The translations under genes were made by a program, and so were the position numbers. Shown here one piece after another: positions 10,420 to 20,701 of a stretch of DNA of 64,000 nucleotides. Within the stretch, counting starts at the first letter, position 1, and the number at the start of each line of letters is the position of its first letter. A model generated the notes under the pieces. It had not been told where the DNA came from and searched no databases. It saw only the letters and a list, made by a program, of their open reading frames with translations. This DNA comes from Ostrinia nubilalis (Eukaryota; Arthropoda; Insecta; Lepidoptera; Crambidae), in NCBI RefSeq assembly GCF_963855985.1, contig NC_087095.1, positions 7,016,001-7,080,000 on the forward strand. Direction: 5' to 3'.

Positions 10420-11141
10420 GGTTACCTACGTGAGTGCGACAAACGTTACATCGAATTTTGTTTCTTCGAAAACCTTTCTGCGAAGTTATTATACTGCGAC
10501 GCCTTGTTATATCGATGCCTTGTTACTGCGATGTTACGTTACATCGAAAAACTTTACTGCGAACGATTTTACTGCGAAGCCTTCTTTATTTGACTTAGCA
10601 GATAGATAAAAAAATGAAATTACATACATACATATATAGAATAAAGTGGGCGGTACAAAATTATAGATGAAATAAGATTATAAATACATTACATTTTATT
10701 TACTTACTAGCTGACCCGGCGAACTTTGTTCCGCCTTAATGACAAAAAATAAGCAGCCTTTTTTTTAATTTCGAACGGGATAAAAAGTATCCTATGTCCT
10801 TCTCCTGGCTCTAAACTACCTCCCTGACAATTTTCAGCTAAATCGGTTCAGCCGTTCTTGAGTTATAAGTGGAGTAACTAACACGACTTTCTTTTATATA
10901 TATAGATTACATATATTTAACAGTTACATCCTTGATTAAATAACATAAGAAGATTAAAATAAATATAAATAAATTATAAAATACGACTATAAAATCGTTC
11001 GCAGTAAAGTTTTTCGATGTAACGTAACATCGCAGTAAAAAGGCATCGATATAACAAGGCGTCGCAGTATAGTAACTTCGCAGAAAGGTTTTCGAAGAAA
11101 CAAAATTCGATGTAACGTTTGTCGCACTCACGTAGGTAACC
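10420..11141. mobile_element. Foldback element with 152-bp inverted arms
   Basis: Positions 10420-10571 and 10990-11141 are reverse complements over 152 bp, with about two mismatches by eye. The spacer is 418 bp. The arms are themselves built from reiterated decamers of the type TTACTGCGAA / TTACATCGAA / TTATATCGAT, with at least eight variants per arm. Short ORFs on the two strands encode nearly the same peptide only because the arms are inverted copies. No transposase is present. This is a foldback-like non-autonomous DNA element whose spacer hosts a Helitron. Confidence 0.8.
10707..10906 (-). mobile_element. Short non-autonomous Helitron inside the foldback
   Basis: On the minus strand it starts TCTATATATATAAAAGAAAG and ends GCCGGGTCAGCTAG, followed by T. 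That matches the Helitron rule (5' TC, 3' CTRR, inserted between A and T). The interior carries the familiar arthropod words ACTCAAGAACGGCTGAACCG and GGGAGGTAGTTTAGAGCCAG. No Rep/helicase is encoded. It lies in the 418-bp spacer of the foldback element and is probably a nested insertion. Confidence 0.75.
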
Positions 11142-11230
11142 ACTACGGGTTAGGGTGAAGGAAACATCAGGATCGAGAACTGTATGGATGCTAGCATGCA
11201 TATAAAGTAGTGTACCTATAAAGCATACAA

Positions 11231-11432
11231 ATTCAAGTGGCAGTGGGTGGGGCACATAGCTCGTAAAGATGATGGCCGTTGGGCAGAAAAGTTCTCCAGT
11301 GGCAACCACGGGTCGGAAGACGTAGTGTGGGCAGGCCTCCCACTAGGTGGATCGACGATCTGGTGAAAGTCGCGGGAAGAACCTGGATGCGGGCAGCGCA
11401 GGACCGGCCATTGTGGGAATCCTTGGAAGAGA
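11231..11432 (+). pseudogene. RTE LINE fragment with one frameshift
   Basis: The plus strand encodes FKWQWVGHIARKDDGRW in one frame and then RKVLQWQPRVGRRSVGRPPT in the next, continuing RWIDDLVKVAGRTWMRAAQ and DRPLWESLEETF. Both parts are the C-terminal region of RTE ORFs. The junction is at the GTTGGGCAG run near 11279-11284, where one G appears to be missing. Unlike the other RTE copies it lacks its 3' tail: it stops at a run of T about 11429. It begins about 90 bp after the right arm of the foldback element. Confidence 0.85.
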
Positions 11433-12279
11433 CTTTTTTTTTACTTTTTGACGTCATTTGGCTAAAACGAATATAAAGTAGAGAGTACATCAGCTATTTT
11501 TGTAACAAAATAGCACTTAATACCATCATAATATAAGCCCTAGTGTTCAGCTTGGTGTAATCCTTCCAAAATGTATTTTTACTTAGGTTTACTTAGACTT
11601 TAGTATTAACAAACTACTAAGTTTTGGGACTTGGTAGCTAAACTATATTTATATTTACTGTGCTCCATCAAAACCAAGTCTCTAAGCAAGCTGCTCGTAG
11701 GTACATAATTTAGAAGTAGCTGGCAAGTTTAACATAAAATTGTTTAACAAGCTGTCAGATGCGCCATCGGCAGGTAGGCCGCATAGTTGCGAGGCCCGGA
11801 GGACGGAGGAATGCCGCCCTCGCTCGAATACAACCTTTGTCGTCTGGCTTACGTAGGGTACACACAGTTATATCTTACAGATTTATGTTTATACTTTTTA
11901 CATGTTTGTGTGTTTAGGATACCTCAGCATTAGATATCTAGACCATAGGTTATGTAATGAAATGGGTACTATTAGTAAGAATATAAATGCTAAGTAACTG
12001 TTTGTTACATTTTCATGCCAAAAATGTTTAAGCAATTTCAATTATTTTATTATTTATCTCTATACTAATCTCTTGTGAGTATAGGCTAGGCTACCTTTTG
12101 TCTCAAAAAATAAAACTTCAAGGTGAAAATGGGGTAAGAAAATGATTATGATTGACTGATTAAAATGAATTGGCATGATAGTGGTAACTTACCTACTTTG
12201 GATGCGTGAAATTAAAGATTTTTTGTGTCAAATATTTCACATGAGTGTTGCCTTGGGCAGAAGCTAAGCTTATTCAATA

Positions 12280-12512
12280 CTAGCTTTCCGCCCGCGGCTT
12301 CGCCCGCGTGGAATTTTGTCTGTCACAGAAAAACTTTATCGCGCGCGTCCCTGTTTCAAAAACCGGGATAAAAACTATCCTATGTTCTTTCCCGGGACTC
12401 AAACTATCTCTATGCCAAATTTCATCAAAATCGGTTGCGAGGTTTAAGCGGGAAAGCGTAACAGACAGACAGACAGACAGAGTTACTTTCGCATTTATAA
12501 TATTAGTTGGGA
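12280..12512 (-). mobile_element. Lep1-type Helitron
   Basis: In minus orientation the element starts TCCCAACTAATATTATAAAT, carries GCGAAAGTAACTC and a (TCTG)n run, then AACCGATTTTGATGAAATTT, and ends GCGGGCGAAGCCGCGGGC...GCTAG next to T. These are the hallmarks of the Lep1 family of non-autonomous Helitrons in Lepidoptera, and the GC-rich 3' hairpin is intact. No proteins are encoded. Confidence 0.85.
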
Positions 12513-13120
12513 TAAGTGTAGGTACAACAGTATGTGTTGATTTTTAAAATAAACCTGCTACATTCTAGAAAATAATTTTATCACGAAGATGTGCACGCTG
12601 GGTCCACACAATTAAATTTATTTATAGCCTGCAGTGTTTCTTTCAATAATACGAGACAGACAACTGTTGATAGAAACTCACCCACTCAGTCTTCTCACAT
12701 GATTGCCTCAAGCGTTCTTACAATTACTATTTTCAGGATCCTCGTAATATAAAACTACTACAATCTGAACGGCATGATTAAACTGTTGATTTTTACTTTT
12801 TATTAAGTCTGTAGAATCTCTTTCTAGTAGAGATTCTGTTGATTATAAATATTCCATTTACTCTATCATTTGTTCTTTGGTTTTACTTGCCACTCTACCG
12901 AAACCTGTCATCATTAAGACCCATGCATTCTGTCGAGTCCCTTAACGATAATTTCTAAAATTTAAGTATAATTATAACGTTTGGTGTTTCTGTACAGTCG
13001 ACAGAACATTATTCTATACATTTTTGATGCCAAAATGAAACATATTACAAGCAAATTAAATGCCATAATGTCACTTACGTGTTTTTGACTGTGCATAAAT
13101 GTAGAGAAGCTTTGAAAGTA

Positions 13121-13263
13121 TACAACCCGATCAGCTAATTGCGCACCTCGCTGAAATGCGACTCTCCCTTGCTCGCACACCTCTCCGCGTTTGTCCCGTC
13201 CATACTAGAGCATCGATGTGACGTCACGGCTGCCAGGTGCGCAGTTAACTCGGTCGGGTTGTA
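13121..13263. mobile_element. MITE, TACAACCCGA TIRs
   Basis: The left arm (13121-13147, TACAACCCGATCAGCTAATT...) and right arm (13235-13263, ...AACTCGGTCGGGTTGTA) are imperfect reverse complements over about 28 bp. The interior is GC-richer than its surroundings and holds a TGTGACGTCACG word. No ORF is supported. Flanking TA on the left and A-rich DNA on the right do not define a target duplication. Confidence 0.7.
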
Positions 13264-13346
13264 AAAGGAAATACCGAATGCACATGAGTTCTGCACAGTA
13301 CGTAAAACTGAACAGAGGGTGATTTTCCCTCGGTATATGTTTACTA

Positions 13347-14868
13347 GGGTGGAGCGAAAATTTTTTTTTCAGATATCTGTAATGTAATAGTCAAAATTTT
13401 GTGCCTTTAGGGCTTAAATGAAGTCATGCAAAATATTAATCAATTCGGTTTAGAGTAACTGCCTCCGCATCGACACTGAATTTATAAAAAAAAGTTGGTT
13501 TTAGACCTCACTTAGGCGCCACATATCTGTGCAATATTTAAATAAAAATACTATTTTTTTATCACAAATCGTTTACTGATATGCTATATTTTCAATGTAA
13601 AATACACAAAAACGCCAGGCTTTGGGTTTATAATTTTAATAAGGGCGTGAGAGAGCGCGAGAAGAGAATTTTTCTGGCCCTTTTCGCGACTCGCGTCTTT
13701 GTCAGATAGTCTACTGGAAAAGCTCTGGAAACATGTGAGAAACTGCCTATCTATAAATTTGAACAAATTGAAGGACAAATGTGATCAGAAATGGCCAATT
13801 ATCTGAGTACTGATCAGCAGAACTTGCATAAAATTGCTTCGGCGGTAATTAGGCGTATTCTCACAAAATCTCGCAATAATTTCTCCTGGTGAATTGTAAC
13901 ATGCCCGTTAGATCACACGAGCGTACCGAATACTACGTTTGTATTGTAGAAACTTAAAATCCAATAGAAATTTTGATACCTCTGGCTACTATTGTGGTTA
14001 AAGTCTATGCTTCTTCCTGGTTTTTGATTAAGACAAAACCATAATGCAAAGATGGCACCCGTCATCTGTTTAAAATTATTATGGCCTCGAGAGGCCTGCC
14101 AGATACCCTATGAAAGATTAAAGAACTAGTTACCCGGAGAAAAAGCTATTACGAGTATCCTGATACCAGTCTTCTTACGATGTCAGAGAGCTGGCCGCTC
14201 GTCGCATACTAAAGTCACATAGTACGAGTCACCCTTCAATACCTAGAATTTTTTAAGTACTAGTGATACACTTTAATGCTATTTTATATATTTATTTAAT
14301 TTACTTAACCAAACAGCCGCTTTTGAGATATTTATTTGACTAAGAAATTCAGCAAATTGTCAAATCTGGTGGTGAGAGCAAACCTTTGTTTTAAGGCTTC
14401 TCTACCTCACTCAAGCTGTTGAGGGACCTGTGAAGATTACGATCAAAGATTCTATTTCTAACTGCATCCAGAAAGTCACTAATAAGGTGCAATAAAAGTC
14501 AAGTTGGAATCGCGAAACGTGATGCCTAAATTTTGATCAAAAAAGGATTTTCAAGCATAATAATTAAAGTAATTTATCTAATTCTTGTATGTATTTCTTA
14601 TTATATTACCTTAGTAAATATCTAATCTATAAATTATCTGTCATTTAATACCTTCTTACTAATAAATAGAGCGCAATATTTCACCTTAGACGACTTTCAA
14701 CTTTAAATAAAATTTTAAAATTTTGAAGTCACTGCGGAGGCAGAAGATATTCATTAAATGGGATAAAAAATTACAGTTATTTATACTTTCATATAAGGCA
14801 CAAATCCCCCCCTATTAGAACTTCGAAACTAAAAAAAAAAATTTTTCCCATACAACCGTGCTCCACCC
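13347..14868. mobile_element. 1.5-kb TIR element, TA|GGGTGGAGC ends
   Basis: The left end TAGGGTGGAGC (13345-13355) and right end GCTCCACCCTA (14860-14870) are exact inverted repeats with TA on both sides. Similarity continues inward in degenerate form (TTTGTGCCTT on both arms) to a second exact pair, CTGCCTCCGCA at 13459-13469 and TGCGGAGGCAG at 14733-14743. The TIRs are therefore about 125-135 bp and eroded. The middle 1.2 kb has no intact transposase. TA flanks suggest a Tc1/mariner-like or related TA-targeting superfamily, not assigned. Confidence 0.7.
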
Positions 14869-15077
14869 TAATGTTTACACCCGAGCGACCCTAGTCAAAT
14901 TACCTCTCGCGTGGTTTGACTGAAAATGGCCGACCGAAAAACTAACGTAAACGTATCTACGGTTAAATACCAATACGTACTTACTTCGTATAGGATACGT
15001 AGTATGACACACCATGTTTTAACAAACTTCCTTACACAAATCATTTTTATGATTTTTTATGTGATTTAAGAAACATC

Positions 15078-16110
15078 ATGGCATCCCACGCACCGCAATA
15101 TGTGGTTTTTCAGCAGTCGCAAAAGTAAGATTTTTCGAACTCGTAAGTAGGTAGGTAATTATCAAAATGCTGAGGTATCTTAAACATCGTTAAAATTTTA
15201 TTTATGAACTAGGTATATGAATTTTTTTACCAGGTGCTAGGCATCTCGACTGGACAAAACTACGAAAAGAATGTAAAAATTAAAAACCCACTATTTTATA
15301 AAGATTTTATTAAACATTTTTTCTGTAAAATAGATTAATTAAAACTGACATTTACAACAAACAACTATAAAATTCTTTGTATTCTCCATCTAACACTAAT
15401 TACGTTAATAGTCCTGTTTAATATTTGGAATTGATCTCTAGTATAGCCGAATGGATGCACAGTCCTCGCGCGGAGGCGAACTAGGGATAAAACGATTGTA
15501 GTACAACCACACTTAGAATCATTTGTTCACTGATAATTTACTAACAGATGTTTTAATTGCTATAGAATTTATACATTCATACAAATCGTATGAAAATTGT
15601 AATATTAAATAACGTTTTCAGAATTAACTAAGAAGTATGAAAAATATTTGAGCATGACTCATGCATGAAAAAACATTTGGTTAAAGTAATTTTTTTTTTC
15701 AGATCTTTGCCATCTTACTGGTCAGGTACAAAGCTATTGCAAGTAGTTGTACTCATAGTACAGTAATAATACACTATTAAGGTAAGTAATGTTCGTCCAA
15801 CTTTTACCTAAGTGTAGTTGTACCTACTGTACGATATTGAACACGTAGCGTATCGTATCACTAGGATGGGAGGGGATGGGGTCGTATTACATTTGCTAAT
15901 ACATACAATTCATACATTAATGTCGATACATATATTAGTAACTTTGATACATACATTGTTATTATTTATAATTATTGGTTACTTCAATCCGTGGCTGGCT
16001 CCCATAGCTGGCTCTATCATACAACATTATGCTGCTGAGCTAAAAATATTTTTCCTTGACTATGAGACTGGCAGATACTTCAAGTTGGGCGCCAACACCT
16101 TTTTAAATAA
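15078..16110 (+). CDS. Candidate small multi-exon membrane-protein gene or relic
   Basis: Exon 1 starts at ATG 15078 (MASHAPQYVVFQQSQ) and ends at 15124 before a consensus donor GTAAGA. A textbook acceptor (T-run then CAG, 15692-15702) opens exon 2, which continues in frame KSLPSYWSGTKLLQVVVLIV, the start of a hydrophobic segment. That frame meets TAA at 15764, although a near-perfect donor AAG|GTAAGT follows at 15782. An alternative donor at 15726 (CAG|GTACAA) joins in frame to an acceptor at 16007. That join gives GSIIQHYAAELKIFFLDYE then TGRYFKLGANTFLN, ending at 16110 before GTAAGTACTG. Joint phase, splice sites and peptide character support real coding sequence. The stop in exon 2 means it may be a short product or a decaying gene. 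Family not recognised. A further exon may start at 16431 (CQGVSVHKSPPKVRPNQNK then stop). Confidence 0.4.
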
Positions 16111-16117
16111 GTAAGTA

Positions 16118-16255
16118 CTGTCAGCGTCAAATAGTTCATGACACCCCAAGTACACAAAAAGTTTTCAAAAGGTCTTTGTTACAATTTGTATTAAGTAAGA
16201 TTGTGTTGTTTGACTTTTTGACCACTTTGAGTGTCAAGTATTTGACGCTGACTGT
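16118..16255. mobile_element. MITE, CAGTCAGCGTCAAATA TIRs
   Basis: CTGTCAGCGTCAAATA (16118-16133) and TATTTGACGCTGACTG (16239-16254) are inverted copies with one mismatch, enclosing about 105 bp that includes TTCATGACACCCC and GAGTGTCAAG. It is a typical lepidopteran MITE without coding capacity. It starts seven bases after the donor GT of the candidate exon ending at 16110, so it sits at the very beginning of that putative intron. Confidence 0.75.
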
Positions 16256-18202
16256 TCATAACGCGTCCAAAACTCAATTTTTTACAAAATTGAAAGCTTT
16301 TCGATTCCTTTTTTCATCCGCTCAAAAAATGAACATCGTAATACAAACGGAAATTTCTACAGAAACACTGCCCTGTTAATCCACGTTTTGTACTGTCCGA
16401 AGAGCAATTAATCATCTCAAGTCCATTTGCAGCTGTCAGGGTGTTTCTGTTCATAAATCTCCGCCAAAAGTCCGGCCGAATCAAAACAAGTGAGACGTTT
16501 AAGAGATTTGTCCACACTAGAACTTCTTTTATGTTATGTAGTTTTTTTAAAGTGATTTGAAGTATGAAATAGTTTCAAAGCGTAGTATCAAATTATCCTA
16601 GAAGATAGATACAAGCCTAGTTTTGTATGGACATTGTAGACTTGAAAAGGTTTGCTGTCCAATAGGAAATTGATATGCAACAGCACGCAAAGCCGTCTCG
16701 ATTTGGTGGAGGTTTGTCTGATGTATATGGCAGCTCTTTAAATCAGACACTATTGCTTTTAAAGCGAAGAACTAAAGTATTTGTAAGAGTAAAATGAATC
16801 GATGTTTGAAAAATAGTATGTAAGATGAACTAACTGCCTTAAAGGAGCATGTAAACTTTTGTTGATGAAAGCATGAATTCATGTGTTCAACTGAATATAA
16901 CTTTAAATACGAACAAAAATTTGTAACTGCTGAAACTGCACGTAACAAAAAGAACGCGAAAAATTCGACTTTATGCGGATGAGTGTCTGCAGAAAAATTC
17001 TAAAAAAAATTGAAATCAATCCTAGCACTTCAAAGATGAATTTTATTAATTTCGCATGCGAAATTTTTGGTTCTTCTAAAGAGTACGAAATATGAACTCC
17101 ATTGAGTTGAGAGAAAGTAGATAATTTTTAGGGTTAACGCAAGTTCAATTTTACAGTCTTAAACTTTTGAGCGGATAAAATGAATTTACATATTGACAAG
17201 GAATCGCAGTTTCCCTGTACAATCAAGGGAATCTTACAGTACTCAAGTCTGTTCTCAGTTACACCCCATTGTATTGTATTGTACAAGCCACATCTCGCCA
17301 AGTCTCGAAGGAGCCGCCCATCAACCTAAGTAGCGGTTTATTTTAAAAGACGAACGCGGAATGGCACACGAAATCCAACGGTCGGCGTCGATGCGGAAAT
17401 TTCCGATAACCGAGCACCTTTGTACAGACGCCGGCATGTCAAGCTAACACTATATGTTTTATGCCGTTGTAATAAGTGCTCTTTTGCTACAAAAATGTAC
17501 AGGCTGATGTGCTGGCGCCTGTACGCTCGTCCACATTTAAAATAGTACCGTAACATGGAACAGTAACCCTCTGAGTGTTACCCTGCAATTAGTCACTGTG
17601 TCGAGTGGACGCGGGTCCCATAAAAATTACGCCTAAGCGAATTTTAACGGTTACCGTTAAAAAGAATCGGAGAACATATTTGCGCCGAATATTCCGCGCT
17701 TTAAAATACAGTGAGTTGGTACCTTTATGTTTTTCAATATTGCATAATAATTTATTTTGCTCGAGCATAATGCGCTGTGCTTTAATTATCAAGTGGCTTT
17801 AATATAATTAATGTATACTTCCTTGTATTAGTATTTAGAATCTTAAATAGTTCTTAAGTGTAATTTCAGTGTTATACAAAATTGTGTTGGTAGACATAAC
17901 ATCGCTCTACCGATATTTTACAAATCATGTGTAATCAATGAATAAATTGTTACAATTAAGTTGTTTCGACGTTTATAATAATTAATTTATCTTAAATATC
18001 TTGTTTTTGGAGATAATGGAATCCTACTACATTAATTTAACAGCACTTATTAATAATATGTCAGAATCAATAAACACAGTGTCAATAACAGCGTAACACT
18101 TATCGTATCGGCCCGCAATATTTACTAGAAGTTCCCAATGTAATTTCCATCGATTTCCCAGGGCGAATTCAGAAAACGCTGAAACTTGAAATGTTCAGTA
18201 AG
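16256..18202. other. No supported gene; one palindrome
   Basis: The stretch contains a possible tail exon of the upstream candidate (16431-16491, acceptor TCCATTTGCAG). It also holds an exact odd palindrome, TTTTAACGGT-T-ACCGTTAAAA, at 17642-17662. A moderately GC-rich patch at 17290-17560 has short ORFs on both strands but no recognisable product. Otherwise it is AT-rich and featureless. Confidence 0.4.
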
Positions 18203-18322
18203 AGCCAAAGCACACGATGCGTTGCGGCGGCGGTGCGACGCCGGAGCGGTGTCGCTGCGTCATCTTGGCGGGCACACGAAATATTTGCGGTGCGGCACCG
18301 CAACGTATCGTGTGCTTTGGCT
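18203..18322. mobile_element. GC-rich MITE, AGCCAAAGCACACGAT TIRs
   Basis: The 25-bp arms (18203-18227 and 18298-18322) begin AGCCAAAGCACACGAT(G/A)CGT and differ at one position. The 70-bp middle is strongly GC-rich (GCGGCGGTGCG...) compared with AT-rich flanks and also has GGTGCG/CGCACC inverted pairs, so the whole element can fold into one long hairpin. No coding capacity. Confidence 0.8.
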
Positions 18323-20410
18323 AATATTTTTCAATAACTGAAAAGCATACAAATACCAAATGAAGTAAGTATAAATAAAATAATACATAGTAGGTATGAA
18401 CAACGAATGGAAATATAATTTCAATATTGTCACAGATTCCAGGAAAAGAATGGTTTATTATTATCATAAATCTGAATAGGTGAAGCTTTTTCTCATAACT
18501 CTCGACATAGCGTTATCAACAGTATAGATACGCTTTAACTCGATAAAAGAAATTATTTTACACATGAAACATGAGGTGTTATTGAACGCACTGTTTAAAA
18601 GTCTTATAACAATCTTTAGTGATTCCATTAGTAACTAGGCCTATCTAAATTATTCATACTAAGTGAAAGTCCATAAGTATGTGAAAAAGCTTTACATAGT
18701 ATAAGTTCTAACATGGTTATGAGATGCAATACAAGACTAGACTGCAAGATTGCAAGAGAATCAAAAGTCGCGCCGATTGGTCCAGTAAGAAACAAGAAAC
18801 TTCCTAATGAAACTCACAAATTAACCATAAGGAACAGAATGGTTATTACTACTAACAAATAGAATTTACTAAAGCTTTTGCTCTCCTATTAATAATTCTG
18901 ATTTAAGTGGTGTTAGAACTTAAGAGATATTCGGATTTAAAATTTTTATTCAGACAGTAACTTTGACGTCAAGCCGCCAGATTACCCAACAGCCAAGAAG
19001 AGAGTGCGGGGCTGCGGGCCGATGCCTCTCCCTTGCCGCTCACTCGAGCACGACCCACACAGGTGCACGCCTCATTAACACTTATCTACCCGCAATACAG
19101 CCCACAATCCTGTGACAACCCAACACCATGTCCCACGACAAGTTTATTGAAGCGTACCTGCTTGTATCGACAAGAAATTCCCATCGTTGCACATTAGAAT
19201 AATATCTACAACAACTACTTTACAAAAAGCTCTTATTCTTAACAGATTTAAGCACAAATTCGAAAGCTCATTTGACTAGAATCTGGTTCATAATGGGCTA
19301 TGAAATATCAGCAAGTGTCCAAGCGTTAGTTCGTTCGGAAATAGAAAATAAACAGATCCAAGCTTATGGATATATTAGCATACAAGTGTACTGTGATTAA
19401 TTTAAACAATATATTAATTTGTGCTCTTATTAGTAAAATTATAGGCTTTTAAATTTTCATTACAGAATAATATCATCATTAACATCTCATACACCATTTC
19501 AATAGCTAGTATTCTACATTATTTCATATCGGCGTCATTTTACATATACTTGACTAGGTATACTTCATTGTGCTTATTATGGCACCTGTTCCACATTTAT
19601 TTTTGTATTTTATTCTAATTACATTCTAAAGAAAGAAATGTAACTTACGGATAAACATTGTTCCCAAATCGAACATTCAACCTTAATAGGTTTATGTTTA
19701 GGTATTGAATCAAGTGTTTGTAACTTCAAAGTCATAACGCCTATAAAGAGGTAAAACAAAAGGAAAATATACCACTTCGATGTGGCAACAATTCCCTTGA
19801 TGTTATAAAATTCTTATTTAGTTTACTAATACCATTATTATTACAGATATTAAAACACAAAGTTAAGTTAGATTTCTTCCTTTAGCTTCCCATAATAATT
19901 GAAGTCTTAAGTTATAATTACAATAGGGTATTTGTCTACTTTTGTAAGCTAAAAGATTACTTGGTTACTGAAGATGGACACTTTCTTAAGCGCAGATACT
20001 TAATTAGTTAAATAACTTCTTAACATTTCACACGAGTATTTTTTCAGTCACATGCGTTAAGCATGTACCTACCTATTAGAGCATAGATAGCATTGCCACA
20101 CCAAGTTCGCTCCATCTCAAGACATAAGCTCCCAATCTTTAGCATAAATTCCCGAACTATCTATACCTACACCAAAAATAGTCAAATACCCTTCTTGCGT
20201 GGATTATTGACAATTTGTCTTTTAATAACCTATCCGTTACACTTGAACAATTAACATTTCATTCTTGACTATTTATTCACAATTTCACATTTATCTACCT
20301 ACACAGCATCGTCACTCAAATCACGAACGGGTAAAAATTCTGTCTGTACAGTGTCACAGTATGACGTCACTGGTCATGGGCGAGGCTGGTGGCCGCCGGA
20401 GCGTCGTGGC
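18323..20410. other. No supported gene; possible 3' UTR of minus-strand gene
   Basis: This AT-rich interval lies downstream, in minus-strand sense, of the candidate terminal exon at 20411-20693, so part of it may be its 3' UTR. A GC-richer patch at 18965-19130 ends in a short ATG frame (MSHDKFIEAYLLVSTRNS, 19128 onward) with a reasonable start context, but it is only 24 codons and I do not call it. Confidence 0.35.
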
Positions 20411-20693
20411 TCACGAGTGCCCGACGGGGGCGTCGCTCGCCGCGTGGCCCGTCAGAGGCGCCACGTGCGGGTGGCCCGTGATGGGCAGTGCGCCGGCGCC
20501 GGTGTGGTCGGGCCCGGGCTCCTGGGGGCCGCTGTCGGGGGGCTCCTCGGGCGGCGCGGCGGCCGGCCGGACGTTGTCGATCCGCGGGCGCGGCGAGTAG
20601 CGCGGCGTCAGCGCGATGCCCCCGACGACTGGGTGCGATTTAAGACTCCCGCCTGGAGGACGTCGTACATCATGCGCTCGTTCTCCTGCCGAA
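20411..20693 (-). CDS. Candidate terminal coding exon, product unknown
   Basis: The minus strand shows an acceptor (pyrimidine-rich CCCATTTTGTTTGTCGGCAG ending at 20694), then RQENERMMYDVLQAGVLNRT, a charged, helix-like peptide. After a +1 frame change it continues GGIALTPRYSPRPRIDNVRP, a Pro/Glu-rich stretch, and GAGALPITGHPHVAPLTGHA, ending at TGA (20411-20413). Almost every third codon position is G or C in an otherwise AT-rich region, strong evidence for selected coding sequence. The two frames join if one base is added in the C-run at 20619-20623, so there is either a sequencing/assembly error or a real frameshift that would replace the C-terminus. A Pro-rich low-complexity tail suggests the cytoplasmic end of a receptor, channel or adhesion protein, but that is a guess. 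Upstream exons must be at higher coordinates, and I could not find them. Confidence 0.55.
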
Positions 20694-20701
20694 CTGCCGA
20701 C

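Noticed and set aside
10364..11143. Two frames with the same peptide (VTYVSATNVTSNFVSSKTFL) on opposite strands
   Set aside because: They come from the inverted arms of the foldback element. The peptide merely translates the decamer array.
15818..16007. N-terminal part of the 98-codon frame ending at 16114
   Set aside because: The His/Ile/Leu-rich part comes from short ATACATAC-type repeats and would need a 36-bp intron. Only the part after 16008 (or slightly upstream) has coding character.
17338..17556. 72-codon minus-strand frame
   Set aside because: No domain, no splice support. The GC-richer DNA could be a UTR but nothing decides it.
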